Source of the DNA: Acidobacteriota bacterium
GTDB lineage: Bacteria > Acidobacteriota > Terriglobia > Terriglobales > Acidobacteriaceae
Direction: 5' to 3'
NCBI GenBank assembly: GCA_021792795.1
Contig: JAJYUB010000020.1
Coordinates: forward strand, 1 to 61,471
DNA: 61,471 bases
Shown here: one piece after another, positions 8,159 to 16,960 of the stretch
How the letters are laid out: each line of letters opens with the position of its first letter
Position numbering within the stretch: position 1 is the first letter of the stretch
Translations under genes and position numbers: made by a program
The notes under the pieces: model-generated
Databases searched by the model: none
Told to the model about the DNA's origin: nothing
What the model saw: only the letters and a program-made list of their open reading frames with translations

Positions 8159-9154
8159 TTATTTCCGTTTGTACGCAACCACCATGGCTGTGACCAGCGC
8201 AGCGCCACCCGCTGCAAACCATTTATGATGCAGATCCAGGAAGACCTGTGGGCTGAAAGAACAAGATTTTCGATCGAACGGCCCCTGCGCGCTGTGCCGG
8301 CCGGGAACGTAGTCCCAAAGATTGTTCGGCCGATTGGGATCGTCCGGAACGCCGGATTGCAGCGCTCTGTATCCGGTCTCTTCCCTGTCGCGATCGGACC
8401 GTCCGGAGACAAACATCCGACTGACGATTGGCTCGAACGCGGGCGGGCCGACCCAATACTCGCGGCGCGGCCGGTCCGCTCCCGCAGCATGCACCACAAC
8501 TTTGGCGGCGACTTCCGGTCGAAAAATGGGGGGCACGGGCTGCGGTTTGTCCCGGAGCCGGTTCTTTACCCAGGTGAAGTGGGCCGTGTTCATGGCCGGC
8601 ATTTGCACCACGGTAAGCTGGACATTGCTTTTGTCGTGGTGGAGCTCGGCCCGCAGCGACTCAGTAAATCCAATGACCGCGTGCTTTGCGGCGCAGTAGG
8701 CGGACTGCAGCGGAATGCTTCCCGCGGCCATCGCCGAACCCACCTGTATGATGGTCCCGCGGTCTCGCGGCAACATCCGGCGCAGGGCCGCCTGGGTGCC
8801 GTAGACATAGCCTAAATAGGCGACTTCCGTGACCCGCTTGAATTCCTCCGCGGTCATCTGCTTCACCGGCGAAAGCACGGAAGTCATGGCATTGTTCACC
8901 CACACATCGATCGGCCCAAAGGCCTCCTCCAGCTTGCCGGCGGCAAGTTCGATGGGCGCGGCGTCACTCACATCCAGAGGCAGCACCAGCGCTTCGCCGC
9001 CCATTTGCTCGACCTCTTCGCCGCAGGCTTCCAGCGCTTCTCGATTGCGCGCGATCAGCCCGATTTTTGCTCCCTGCCTTGCAAACCCATGTGCGATGGC
9101 CCGGCCCAGGCCCGCGGAAGCGCCGGTAATCATCACCACCTGGTCCCTCTTCAT
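8159..9154 (-). CDS. SDR family oxidoreductase with C-terminal membrane anchor
   Basis: A 331-residue short-chain dehydrogenase/reductase. The N-terminal cofactor motif is TGASAGLGR (residues about 10-18), NNAMTS corresponds to the NNAG strand, and the catalytic pair is in YCAAK with an upstream serine in VGSAM. The catalytic domain ends near residue 250. The remainder is unusual: an Arg- and Pro-rich linker followed by a hydrophobic stretch (WFAAGGAALVTAMVVAY) near the C-terminus that could anchor the enzyme in the membrane. AAGGGA precedes the ATG. The VKOR-like gene follows directly. The substrate is unknown. Confidence 0.85.
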   Translation of the reverse strand: MKRDQVVMITGASAGLGRAIAHGFARQGAKIGLIARNREALEACGEEVEQMGGEALVLPLDVSDAAPIELAAGKLEEAFGPIDVWVNNAMTSVLSPVKQMTAEEFKRVTEVAYLGYVYGTQAALRRMLPRDRGTIIQVGSAMAAGSIPLQSAYCAAKHAVIGFTESLRAELHHDKSNVQLTVVQMPAMNTAHFTWVKNRLRDKPQPVPPIFRPEVAAKVVVHAAGADRPRREYWVGPPAFEPIVSRMFVSGRSDRDREETGYRALQSGVPDDPNRPNNLWDYVPGRHSAQGPFDRKSCSFSPQVFLDLHHKWFAAGGAALVTAMVVAYKRK

Positions 9155-9819
9155 CTCTTGTCCCTTTCCACAGCCGCGCGCGCATCGTTTGCGCGGGGGG
9201 CCTACATATCGTCATCTCTACGGTTTCGCGGGCCCGCGTTCGGCAAGCGAGGAAGCCCCCGTTCCAGGTCCCGGGGGGCAAGATGGCGTTGGATGGCTGG
9301 CAGCATCATATCCCGATCCTAGCCTGGAAAAATAGATTCCCTTTGGACACTTAAGTAATCAACCGCGGCGTGGCCAGGGCCTGAAGCGCCAACGCAGAAT
9401 AGGCGAAACCTGGCGTGGGCGGATTGCCGCCATCGCACCTGAAAATGTTACCCAAGTCACGCGTACGCCCAGGATTATCCACAACTGAGTCTGCGGACCG
9501 GGACCCAATGCGGGCCACGCCACCGGGGACAAGGACGCCTTCCGCCTTGCCAGTTGGGGCCAAGGGCCACGACGTTGCAAGGTCGCCACAGGCAGGCACG
9601 GCGGAACCGTGGAGGGCCAAACCTCAAGTACCATGGAAACAGATCCCGGCGACCTTCGATTCGTGGGCCAGCACCGGCAGCGTATTCCATGACTGGGCCG
9701 CTGGCAGCAGAGGGGTCCGAGAGACAAGTCCGCGTATTTGCCTAGTTAACCCTGGAAGGCCCTTTTACGGAACTCATTCCGCCGCCGCATGACGCGGCGT
9801 CGATCGGAATGGAAACGCC
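9155..9819. other. 665-base intergenic stretch with no supported gene
   Basis: Several short open frames exist on both strands (the longest about 125 codons), but none has a recognisable motif or a convincing ribosome site. The only clear structure is the GC-rich hairpin at its end (9774-9811), likely the mscS terminator. I looked for RNase P, tmRNA and SRP RNA signatures and saw none. It could hold an uncharacterised RNA or degraded coding sequence. Confidence 0.4.
9774..9811 (-). terminator. Hairpin after the mscS-like gene
   Basis: Nested inverted repeat: outer CATTCCG pairs with CGGAATG and inner CGCCGC pairs with GCGGCG. It lies about 8 bases beyond the stop of the minus-strand mechanosensitive channel gene. 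A short A/T-rich run follows further down, so termination is plausible but unproven. Confidence 0.45.
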
Positions 9820-11883
9820 TTATACCTTGATGGGCGAACGCAACTCCGGTGATGCGCCATCGGCGAGGCGGAGCGACGGATTTTTGCGCAGGAGTTCCAT
9901 CACCGCCATGATCATCCCGTCATCCTCTGCCGCGCTCTGTCGCAGCGGGACCGGGTAATTCACCACCACTTCCAAGCCCGAGGAGACCAAACGCACGCGG
10001 GTATATGGCTTGGGCACATCCATATGCATGCCCAACCTCTGTTCGAGCCCCTCATGTTGCTGCTCCAGAACCGGCTGGTACTCCGCATACAGCGTATTGG
10101 CGGCGGCCAGCAGTTCTTTTTCCGCCAAGGCCACATCGCTGTCCGCGCGCATGGGAAGCCCGATCTCACGCCACATATATTCCGTGCCCGGAAATTGTTT
10201 GTACAGCGGACTTGTCTGAAACAGGACCGAATTGGGGAACACAACGATGCGGCCGGTCGGCTTGAGGTCAATGCCGCTTCCAGCCAACTCCATCAGGTAA
10301 AAACGCACCAGGCCAATGTCCACCACGTCGCCGGTGACGCTGTTGGCACCGTTAAACACCACCGTCACTCGATCGCCAACGCGGACGCCATAGCGGCCAA
10401 CCAGGAAGAAATACGCGGCCACGGACAAGATGACCGTCTGCAACGCCACCGCGATCCCGGCGGTGATCAGGCCGGCATAGGTGGCCAGCGAGCTGAAGTC
10501 GCTGATAAAGCCCAGCAGCACCACAACGAACATGCAGAAGCCGGTGAGGACCCGGCGCAGCACCAGAAATTGGCGCCTGCGACGCGCATCGCGGACATAG
10601 CGGAAGGTGGCGCGCCGCCATAGCTCGGAAAACAGCCAGATCAGCCCAAGCGCGATCAGCAGCGTGGCCACCCGCAGCAGCAGAGAGCGCAAAATCCTGT
10701 CGTATTCGTGGTCGACGGAGTCCTGCAACTGCTTGAGGTTCGCCTGGCCCTGGTCCATCAAAATCAGTTGCTGGCTCAGCGGTATGGTCGCGTCGGAGAC
10801 CTGCTTGAAATGCTCGACCAGTTGGGCCGTCGCATGCTGTTCCTGCTGCGGCGTTTCCTGGGCCGGAATCGACTGGCCTGGGGCCGCGGGCGCGCTCGGC
10901 GCGGCTTGGTTGGCCCCTGGATTTGCGGAAGCGTTCTGGCCGCCGTTGTTCCTCTGTCCAGTAGCGCCGCCCGCTTGGCCAATGCTTTCGAGTTCCACCT
11001 GGCCCTGCTGCAGGGTGAGGCGCAGCGCTGCCAGCAATGGCGCGCGCAGACGCTGCGTGGACGCCTGCAAGCGCGTCGTCGCGTCCTCCAGTCGGTCCAA
11101 TGCGCGCAGCCCGCCGACCAGATAGATCAGCTCGCCCATCTGGCCGACCAGCCCTTCGTTCCGCGCACTGGCGAACGTGGGCAACTGGACTGGCAACGCG
11201 GTCGGGGAATTTTTCGCGACCGTCTTTCCTGCCGCCGGTCCCACAGGAATGGCCGACGCCGGAACTGTCCGCTGCAACGCCCGGATCTTCGCGGTGAATT
11301 CTGTCGCCACTCCGTTGGCGCTGTCCGTCGAACTCATAAATGCGGTCAGCCGCTGCAGATTGTCTTGCAGCGCAAGCGCCAAGTCCATCTGCCCCTGCAA
11401 GGCGTCCCGCCGCGATTCCAGCGCTGCGCGTCGCTTCGCCGGCGCAGTGGAAATTTGCTTGTCCAGCGCGTCCAGTTCGGTCTTCAATGCTTGCAGTTGT
11501 TGGGCGACGCCCTGCTGCACTTTCAGAATGTTCTGGGCGTCGGTGGAGTTCGGCGAAGTTGCGTCCGCCGGAATTGGCTTGCTCGACGATTGTCCAATCA
11601 ACGCGGCCTGCGCCAGCGCGGACTGAAACTCCAACTGCACCACTTTCCGCGCAATGTCCTGCCCGTTTTCGACATACAGTTCATCGCCAGGGACGACGAC
11701 GTAGGCCTCCGCGCCGCTCCATTGCCGGGACCATTGCAGCACCAGGTTGATGTGGTCCAGCACCTGCACGCCGGTGTTCGGCGCAACCGCGTTCGGCGTG
11801 GCCGTCTGGCCGTCAGCGGCAATCCATGCCAATGCGCCCAGCATTACGATCGGCGCGCACAATCGTTTGGGTACAACCCGCAT
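9820..11883 (-). CDS. MscS family mechanosensitive ion channel, large form with coiled-coil periplasmic domain
   Basis: A 687-residue membrane protein. It has a signal peptide (start MRVVPKRLCAPIVMLG, cut near ADGQ). A long Ala/Gln-rich, probably coiled-coil periplasmic region with a Gly/Asn/Pro-rich linker follows (residues 30-400), then transmembrane helices (about 420-520) and the MscS core, which contains AGLITAGIAVALQTVILSV (the pore-lining helix) and the beta domain with GDVVDIGLVRFYLMEL. Such channels release solutes on hypo-osmotic shock. The frame opens 15 codons earlier, but ATG11883 has GGAG six bases upstream and starts the signal peptide. It is last in a run metG-tatD-yajQ-polyprenyl synthase-mscS. 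Confidence 0.85.
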   Translation of the reverse strand: MRVVPKRLCAPIVMLGALAWIAADGQTATPNAVAPNTGVQVLDHINLVLQWSRQWSGAEAYVVVPGDELYVENGQDIARKVVQLEFQSALAQAALIGQSSSKPIPADATSPNSTDAQNILKVQQGVAQQLQALKTELDALDKQISTAPAKRRAALESRRDALQGQMDLALALQDNLQRLTAFMSSTDSANGVATEFTAKIRALQRTVPASAIPVGPAAGKTVAKNSPTALPVQLPTFASARNEGLVGQMGELIYLVGGLRALDRLEDATTRLQASTQRLRAPLLAALRLTLQQGQVELESIGQAGGATGQRNNGGQNASANPGANQAAPSAPAAPGQSIPAQETPQQEQHATAQLVEHFKQVSDATIPLSQQLILMDQGQANLKQLQDSVDHEYDRILRSLLLRVATLLIALGLIWLFSELWRRATFRYVRDARRRRQFLVLRRVLTGFCMFVVVLLGFISDFSSLATYAGLITAGIAVALQTVILSVAAYFFLVGRYGVRVGDRVTVVFNGANSVTGDVVDIGLVRFYLMELAGSGIDLKPTGRIVVFPNSVLFQTSPLYKQFPGTEYMWREIGLPMRADSDVALAEKELLAAANTLYAEYQPVLEQQHEGLEQRLGMHMDVPKPYTRVRLVSSGLEVVVNYPVPLRQSAAEDDGMIMAVMELLRKNPSLRLADGASPELRSPIKV

Positions 11884-11973
11884 AGATTCTCCAGGAGATG
11901 AAATCGATATCGCTTGATGCATGGGCAAATACAGGCAGAAACGGTCAGGCAGAGATGTCCAGATCGCCGACCA

Positions 11974-12963
11974 TCATTTATCGCGGGACACGACGAAATC
12001 CGGCACCCACAACAGCGCCCGCTTGAATTCCGAGTCCGGCAACATGGAAAGATTTCCCCGCGCCGCCTCCGCGTGCGCGTCTGCAACCTGAATGGCGCGA
12101 TCGATCGAGCCGTTGCGATGGAGGATGGCAAGAATCCGCTCGTGCCTGACACGCTCAAAGCCCTGGTCGTCGATCACCGCAAGAATGTCGGCGCGCTCTT
12201 CGGCCGTGCCATGCTCCAGTGCGTGGACCACCGCCAGGGTGGCCTTGCCTTCGCGCAGGTCGCTGGCAGTCGGCTTGCCCAGCACCGCTTCGCTGGCGGT
12301 CAGGTCCAGGACATCGTCCACAATCTGAAAGGCCAACCCAACGTTCCGCCCATAATCCCCGAGGGCCTTTTCCATCGCCTGGGACGCACCGGCCAGCACG
12401 CAGCCCAACTGCATGGAAACGCGAAACAAACAGGCTGTCTTTCGATAAATCAACTCGTAATAGTCATGCTCGGTCAGCGAGCTGCCGAGGCTCTCCATCT
12501 GCAGCAGTTCGCCCTCGACCATCTGCTGCGTCAGGCCGATCAGCAGATCGAGAATGCGAAAATTGCGTTCCTCCAGCGCCACGCGGAAGGCCTGCATATA
12601 CAGCCAGTCGCCCGCCAGCACGCATTTGGAGTTGCCCCATTGCGTGTTCGCCGAAGGCCGTCCCCGGCGGATGTCCGCCACGTCGATGATGTCGTCATGC
12701 ACCAGGGTCGCGGTGTGGACCATCTCAATGACTGCGCCCAGGCGGATACTGCTGTCACCGTGGTAGCCCAACGACTTCGCGGCCAGCAGCAGCAGCGCCG
12801 GACGAATCCGCTTGCCGCCGCCTTCGCGGAGGTATCCGGCAATTTCCGTGATGGAATCGACCTCCGACGCAGAAAGGCGCTCGAATTCCCGCTCCATCGC
12901 GGCCAATTCGTCGCGCAGCAGGTCGAACACTTCTTTTGCCGTCGTGATGGCCGTTGTGCTCAA
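11974..12963 (-). CDS. Polyprenyl diphosphate synthase (long-chain, IspB/HepT type)
   Basis: A 329-residue trans-isoprenyl diphosphate synthase. It condenses isopentenyl diphosphate onto an allylic primer to make the side chain of the respiratory quinone. The first aspartate-rich motif DDIID is at residues 90-94 after GGGKRIRP, and the second is DDVLD in FQIVDDVLDLT. The long-chain synthase group is inferred because the first motif is the DDxxD type without the two-residue insertion seen in the shorter-chain bacterial enzymes such as the one at 34596. Menaquinone is the usual acidobacterial quinone, so a menaquinone side chain is likely. The gene lies between yajQ and mscS on the minus strand. 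Confidence 0.88.
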   Translation of the reverse strand: MSTTAITTAKEVFDLLRDELAAMEREFERLSASEVDSITEIAGYLREGGGKRIRPALLLLAAKSLGYHGDSSIRLGAVIEMVHTATLVHDDIIDVADIRRGRPSANTQWGNSKCVLAGDWLYMQAFRVALEERNFRILDLLIGLTQQMVEGELLQMESLGSSLTEHDYYELIYRKTACLFRVSMQLGCVLAGASQAMEKALGDYGRNVGLAFQIVDDVLDLTASEAVLGKPTASDLREGKATLAVVHALEHGTAEERADILAVIDDQGFERVRHERILAILHRNGSIDRAIQVADAHAEAARGNLSMLPDSEFKRALLWVPDFVVSRDK

Positions 12964-13046
12964 ATTGCTTCCACCCTTGCGTCTCTCACGCTGCCCGGTT
13001 GCGCCGCATGCCTCAACTTTGCAGATGCATCCCCAGGCTTCGCCGG

Positions 13047-13547
13047 CTAATTGGAACGATAATTCGTGAACTGCAGGTCGATGCCGAAGTCGTGTTTCTT
13101 CAACATTGCAATCATATCCTGCAAGGTGTCCCTGTCCTTGCTGCTGACGCGGACCATGTCGGATTGGATGGTCGCCTGCGCCTTGCTTTTCGATTCCTTA
13201 ATCAGCTTCACGATCTCTTTTGCCTTCTCGATCGCAATCCCCTGTTGCAGGGTTATCTTCTGGCGAACGCTGGAGTTGGAGGCCGGCTCGATCTTGCCAT
13301 AGGTCAGGGCCTTCAGCGAAACTCCGCGCTTGGCCAGCTTCTGCTGCAAAATCTCAGTGACGGCTTTCAGCTTGTATTCATCGCTGGAAGCAAGCTGGAT
13401 CGCCTCTTCCCCTTCCAGCTTGATTTCAGAGTGCGTGTCCTTCAAATCGAAGCGGGTGCGAATCTCCTTGGAGGCCTGGTCCACAGCGTTCAATACCTCT
13501 TGCGCATCCACTTTGCTGACAATGTCGAACGAATTCTCTGTCGCCAT
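13047..13547 (-). CDS. YajQ family nucleotide-binding protein
   Basis: A 166-residue protein matching the YajQ/UPF0234 family over its full length: N-terminal NSFDIVSKVDAQEV, central TRFDLKD and C-terminal KDRDTLQDMIAMLKKHDFG are characteristic. Family members bind nucleotides, and some in Xanthomonas bind cyclic di-GMP and act with a transcription factor; the role here is not known. It is cytosolic, without signal or membrane segments. It starts 21 bases after the tatD stop and is part of the metG-tatD-yajQ series. Confidence 0.92.
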   Translation of the reverse strand: MATENSFDIVSKVDAQEVLNAVDQASKEIRTRFDLKDTHSEIKLEGEEAIQLASSDEYKLKAVTEILQQKLAKRGVSLKALTYGKIEPASNSSVRQKITLQQGIAIEKAKEIVKLIKESKSKAQATIQSDMVRVSSKDRDTLQDMIAMLKKHDFGIDLQFTNYRSN

Positions 13548-13568
13548 ACTTCCCTGTCCTTACTCGAT

Positions 13569-14441
13569 TCAATTCTCTACATGATGCCCAAGGTCTGTCT
13601 TGCTCTCGCCGGCCCGCGGCCTGGCGCTTCGCGAAAGACGAAAAAAGCGATAAAAATTTTCCGTCGTCGTCAAAGCCATGGTCTCATAGTTCACGCCGCT
13701 TACCGCAGCCAGTTGCTCCGCCACCCGCCGAACCATGGCCGGTTCATTGCGCTTTCCGCGATTCGGCACCGGCGCCAGAAAGGGCGCGTCGGTCTCAATC
13801 AAGATGCGGTCGGCGGGCAGTTTTGCCGCCACATCCCGGATGGGCTGCGCCTTGGGGAAGGTAATGTTGCCGGCGAAGGAAACAAGAAAACCCATGTCGA
13901 TCGCCTGCTGCGCGTGCCTGTATTCGCCCGCAAAACAGTGGAGCACCCCGCCCAACCCCGTCGCTCGCCAGTGCTCTTCGAGCAGCGCCAGCGCGTCGTC
14001 CCAGGCATTCGCGCTGTCCGCCGAGGCGCGGCAGTGAATCAGGATCGGCAGGCTGTGCCGCGCGGCAATTCCCATCTGATCCACGAAAGCACGCTGCTGC
14101 ACCTTGCGGGGCGAGTGGTCATAGAAGTAGTCCAGGCCAATTTCGCCGACCGCAACCACTTCCGACTCCGCAGCCAGAGCATCCAGCTTGTTCAGGGCAT
14201 TCCGATCCGCCAGGTTCGCCTCATGCGGATGGATTCCGGCGCTGACCAGAATCCGCGGCATGTCCGGCCTGGATGGATACGCGCGACTCAGATCGAGCGC
14301 GGCGTGCATGGTGTCCGGGCCTTCGCCGATGCCGACCGCCAAAATGGTTTCGACGCCAGCCGCGTAGGCACGCGCCAGCATCGCCTCACGGTCCTCCGCG
14401 TAGCGGGCACTGTCAAGATGCGCGTGCGAGTCGACCAGCAT
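13569..14441 (-). CDS. TatD family metal-dependent hydrolase
   Basis: A 290-residue TatD-type DNase/hydrolase with a TIM-barrel fold. Visible metal and catalytic residues are HAH at 6-8 in DSHAHLDS, GEIGLDYF, IHCRAS, LHCFAG and the C-terminal TDAPFLAP. Members remove 3' nucleotides or process damaged DNA and RNA in the cytoplasm. The gene follows metG by 14 bases; metG-tatD adjacency is widely conserved in bacteria and supports both calls. The C-terminal tail beyond residue 275 is basic and less conserved. Confidence 0.92.
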   Translation of the reverse strand: MLVDSHAHLDSARYAEDREAMLARAYAAGVETILAVGIGEGPDTMHAALDLSRAYPSRPDMPRILVSAGIHPHEANLADRNALNKLDALAAESEVVAVGEIGLDYFYDHSPRKVQQRAFVDQMGIAARHSLPILIHCRASADSANAWDDALALLEEHWRATGLGGVLHCFAGEYRHAQQAIDMGFLVSFAGNITFPKAQPIRDVAAKLPADRILIETDAPFLAPVPNRGKRNEPAMVRRVAEQLAAVSGVNYETMALTTTENFYRFFRLSRSARPRAGESKTDLGHHVEN

Positions 14442-14455
14442 GGGGAGTTCCTTGC

Positions 14456-16726
14456 CTATTTCAGCCGCGCGCCGATTTCTGCGTCTTCCAAAAATCCCGC
14501 CAGTACCGGCTTGCCTTTTTCGCCCACGGATGCTGCGACAATCATGCCATTCGATTCCAGGCCGCGCAGTTTTCGCGGGGCCAGATTCGCGACAATGACC
14601 ACCTTGCGCCCGATCAGACTCTCAGGCGTATAAGCCTCCGCGATGCCCGCAACGATCTGCCGCTGTTCGTAGCCCAGGTCAACTTCCAGCCGCAGCAAGC
14701 GGTCCGCCTTGGGAACTCGTTCGGCCACGCGAACAATAGCGACGCGCAACTCCACTTTGGCGAAATCCTCAATGGAAATTTTCGGTTCCCGAGGCACAGC
14801 GGAGGTCACGGGCCCTACGAGCGGTTGCGGCGGAGGAAGCGGATCGAAAACGGCACTCACGGGACCCACCTGCCGGTTGGCAGCGGCTTGTTGCGCGACG
14901 GCATCCGCCTCCTGCTCAGGAGACAGCCCGGTCGCGGAGAATGGCTCAGGCACATGCGGAGGCGGGGGTTGCTCCGCCGGCCCCGATATTTTGCTGTTGG
15001 GAACAGCATCTTGGTCCGCCGTTGCGGATTGCGCCTCCCCAGTCGCCGTGGCGACACGATCTTCTTCCATGTTCTGCATACGTTCGATCGCTTCCTTTTC
15101 TGCGCGGGGAAAAACAGGTCCAAGCTCGCCGAGCTTTGTACCCGGCTTCAGTCCGCCCCACTGCAAATCTTTCAGGTCGGCCTGCGTAATATCGCCCAGG
15201 CCAAGTTGCTGCCAAACTTTTGCTGCTGCATCGGGAATGACTGGATAGACCAGCGCCGTGATAATGCGGATAGCTTCTGCCGCACCGTAAAGAATGGTAG
15301 CTCGCGTTGCAAGCTGTGCATCATCAGAGAAGCCTTGAGGCTGCTTCCATGGAGCTATTTCTGTCAAAACGCTGTCAATATTCGCAATTAGCCACTGCGC
15401 TGTTCCCAATGCACGAGAAAAGTCGAGCATGCCAAAGAACTCGACGAATTTGTCGGTGTGAATCGCAAATTCATTTGCAATCGAATCGGCTAAGGTTTCA
15501 GACGCTGCGGCGCGCCACCATCCATCTGGATCATCCGGCCCAGGCGTCAGTCCCAGATTATTCAGGAGTCCTTGCACATCAGCAGGCTCCGGCACAACCC
15601 CGTCAAAATATTTCACGATCATGGCCAGCGTGCGGCTGACCAGGTTGCCGTATCCATTCGCCAGGTCGGCGTTATAGCGCTGCACCAGCGCGTCAAAGCT
15701 GAAACTGCCATCCTGTCCAAATGTCACCTCGCGCAGCAGGAAATACCGCAGCGCGTCCGCGCCCAGCACGTCGAGCACCGTCTCCGCGCGCACAATGTTG
15801 CCGCGCGACTTCGACATCTTCGACTGCTCAAACAGCAGCCATCCGTGCGCCACGATGCTTTTGGGCAACGGCAGGCCGGCAGCCATCAAAAACGCCGGCC
15901 AGTAGACACAGTGGAAGCGGCTGATCTCCTTGCCGATCAGGTGCACATCCGCAGGCCAATACTGATTGAAGTTCGCGCAGTCTTTGCTTCCATAGCCGAG
16001 CGCGGTAATGTAGTTCGCCAGCGCATCCATCCACACGTAGATGACGTGCTTTTCGTCGCCCGGTACAGGGATGCCCCAGTTGAAACTGGTGCGGCTGATC
16101 GACAGATCGCGCAGCCCACCCTGCACGAACGCCATCACCTCATTGCGCCGCGCTTCCGGCCGAATAAAGTCCGGATGCTGCTCGTAATACTCCAGCAGCT
16201 TGCGTTCGAACGCGGATAGCTTGAAGAAATAATTCTCTTCGCTCACCGTCTCGGTGATGCGACCGCAGTCCGGGCACGGCGTTCCCGGCGAACCTTCCAC
16301 GTATAACTCATCCCACACGCAGTACTGGCCGGAGTAAGTGCCCTTGTAGATGAAGCCGCGTTTCCGCAACTCGGAAAACAAGTGCTGCACGCCGCGCTTG
16401 TGCCGTGGCTCGGTGGTGCGGATGTAGTCGTCGTAGGTGAGCCCCATGCGGTCCCACAGGCCGCGAAACTCGCTCGACACTTCCGCGGCAAACTCCTGCG
16501 GAGTTTTGCCGGCCTTCGCCGCCGACCGCTCGATCTTCTGGCCGTGCTCGTCGGTCCCCGTCAGGAACAAGACATCGAAGCCGCGCATCCGCTTCCATCG
16601 CGCCACAGCGTCCGCCGCGACCGTCGTGTACGTGTGCCCCAGGTGCGGGCGTGCATTCACGTAGTAGATAGGCGTGGTCAGGTAAAACGTCGGTTTCGGA
16701 TCTTGCTTTTTTTCCTGGATGGACAT
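14456..16726 (-). CDS. metG: Methionyl-tRNA synthetase
   Basis: A 756-residue class I aminoacyl-tRNA synthetase that charges tRNA-Met. HLGH (HIGH motif) is at residues 28-31, a CPDC zinc knuckle is at 151-154 and KMSKS at 303-307. An anticodon-binding helical domain follows to about residue 510. The C-terminal tRNA-binding (OB-fold, Trbp111-like) domain starts near residue 650 at ISIEDFAKVELRV. Between them is an unusual Ala/Pro/Gln-rich linker of nearly 100 residues (about 555-650). Most bacterial enzymes of this type have a shorter connection. It is transcribed divergently from argS and heads the series with tatD. Confidence 0.97.
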   Translation of the reverse strand: MSIQEKKQDPKPTFYLTTPIYYVNARPHLGHTYTTVAADAVARWKRMRGFDVLFLTGTDEHGQKIERSAAKAGKTPQEFAAEVSSEFRGLWDRMGLTYDDYIRTTEPRHKRGVQHLFSELRKRGFIYKGTYSGQYCVWDELYVEGSPGTPCPDCGRITETVSEENYFFKLSAFERKLLEYYEQHPDFIRPEARRNEVMAFVQGGLRDLSISRTSFNWGIPVPGDEKHVIYVWMDALANYITALGYGSKDCANFNQYWPADVHLIGKEISRFHCVYWPAFLMAAGLPLPKSIVAHGWLLFEQSKMSKSRGNIVRAETVLDVLGADALRYFLLREVTFGQDGSFSFDALVQRYNADLANGYGNLVSRTLAMIVKYFDGVVPEPADVQGLLNNLGLTPGPDDPDGWWRAAASETLADSIANEFAIHTDKFVEFFGMLDFSRALGTAQWLIANIDSVLTEIAPWKQPQGFSDDAQLATRATILYGAAEAIRIITALVYPVIPDAAAKVWQQLGLGDITQADLKDLQWGGLKPGTKLGELGPVFPRAEKEAIERMQNMEEDRVATATGEAQSATADQDAVPNSKISGPAEQPPPPHVPEPFSATGLSPEQEADAVAQQAAANRQVGPVSAVFDPLPPPQPLVGPVTSAVPREPKISIEDFAKVELRVAIVRVAERVPKADRLLRLEVDLGYEQRQIVAGIAEAYTPESLIGRKVVIVANLAPRKLRGLESNGMIVAASVGEKGKPVLAGFLEDAEIGARLK

Positions 16727-16960
16727 GCCGTCGGCGTTCGAGTGCTCGCGCGTCCGGCTGGAGAGCGAGTCACTTTTATCTTATAACGTTTTGCCGCTGC
16801 GACTATGCATGATCGGCCCGCTTGTGCCGCGTGCGACTCACGGGAACGAGCTGAGAATGTCGCCACGACGTGTCGCCACGCGCAGTCTGGTAAAATTTGC
16901 TCTAACTCATCGAATCGCTACCAGGTCGCCGCGGCGGCCCAGCGCCCACGGACGCCCCTT

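Noticed and set aside
9351-9792. 89- and 125-codon frames in the large intergenic gap
   Set aside because: No ribosome site, no motif, low-complexity composition; kept as an unexplained gap.
12954-14633. 559-codon plus-strand frame across yajQ and tatD
   Set aside because: Antisense to two conserved genes, with no recognisable domain.
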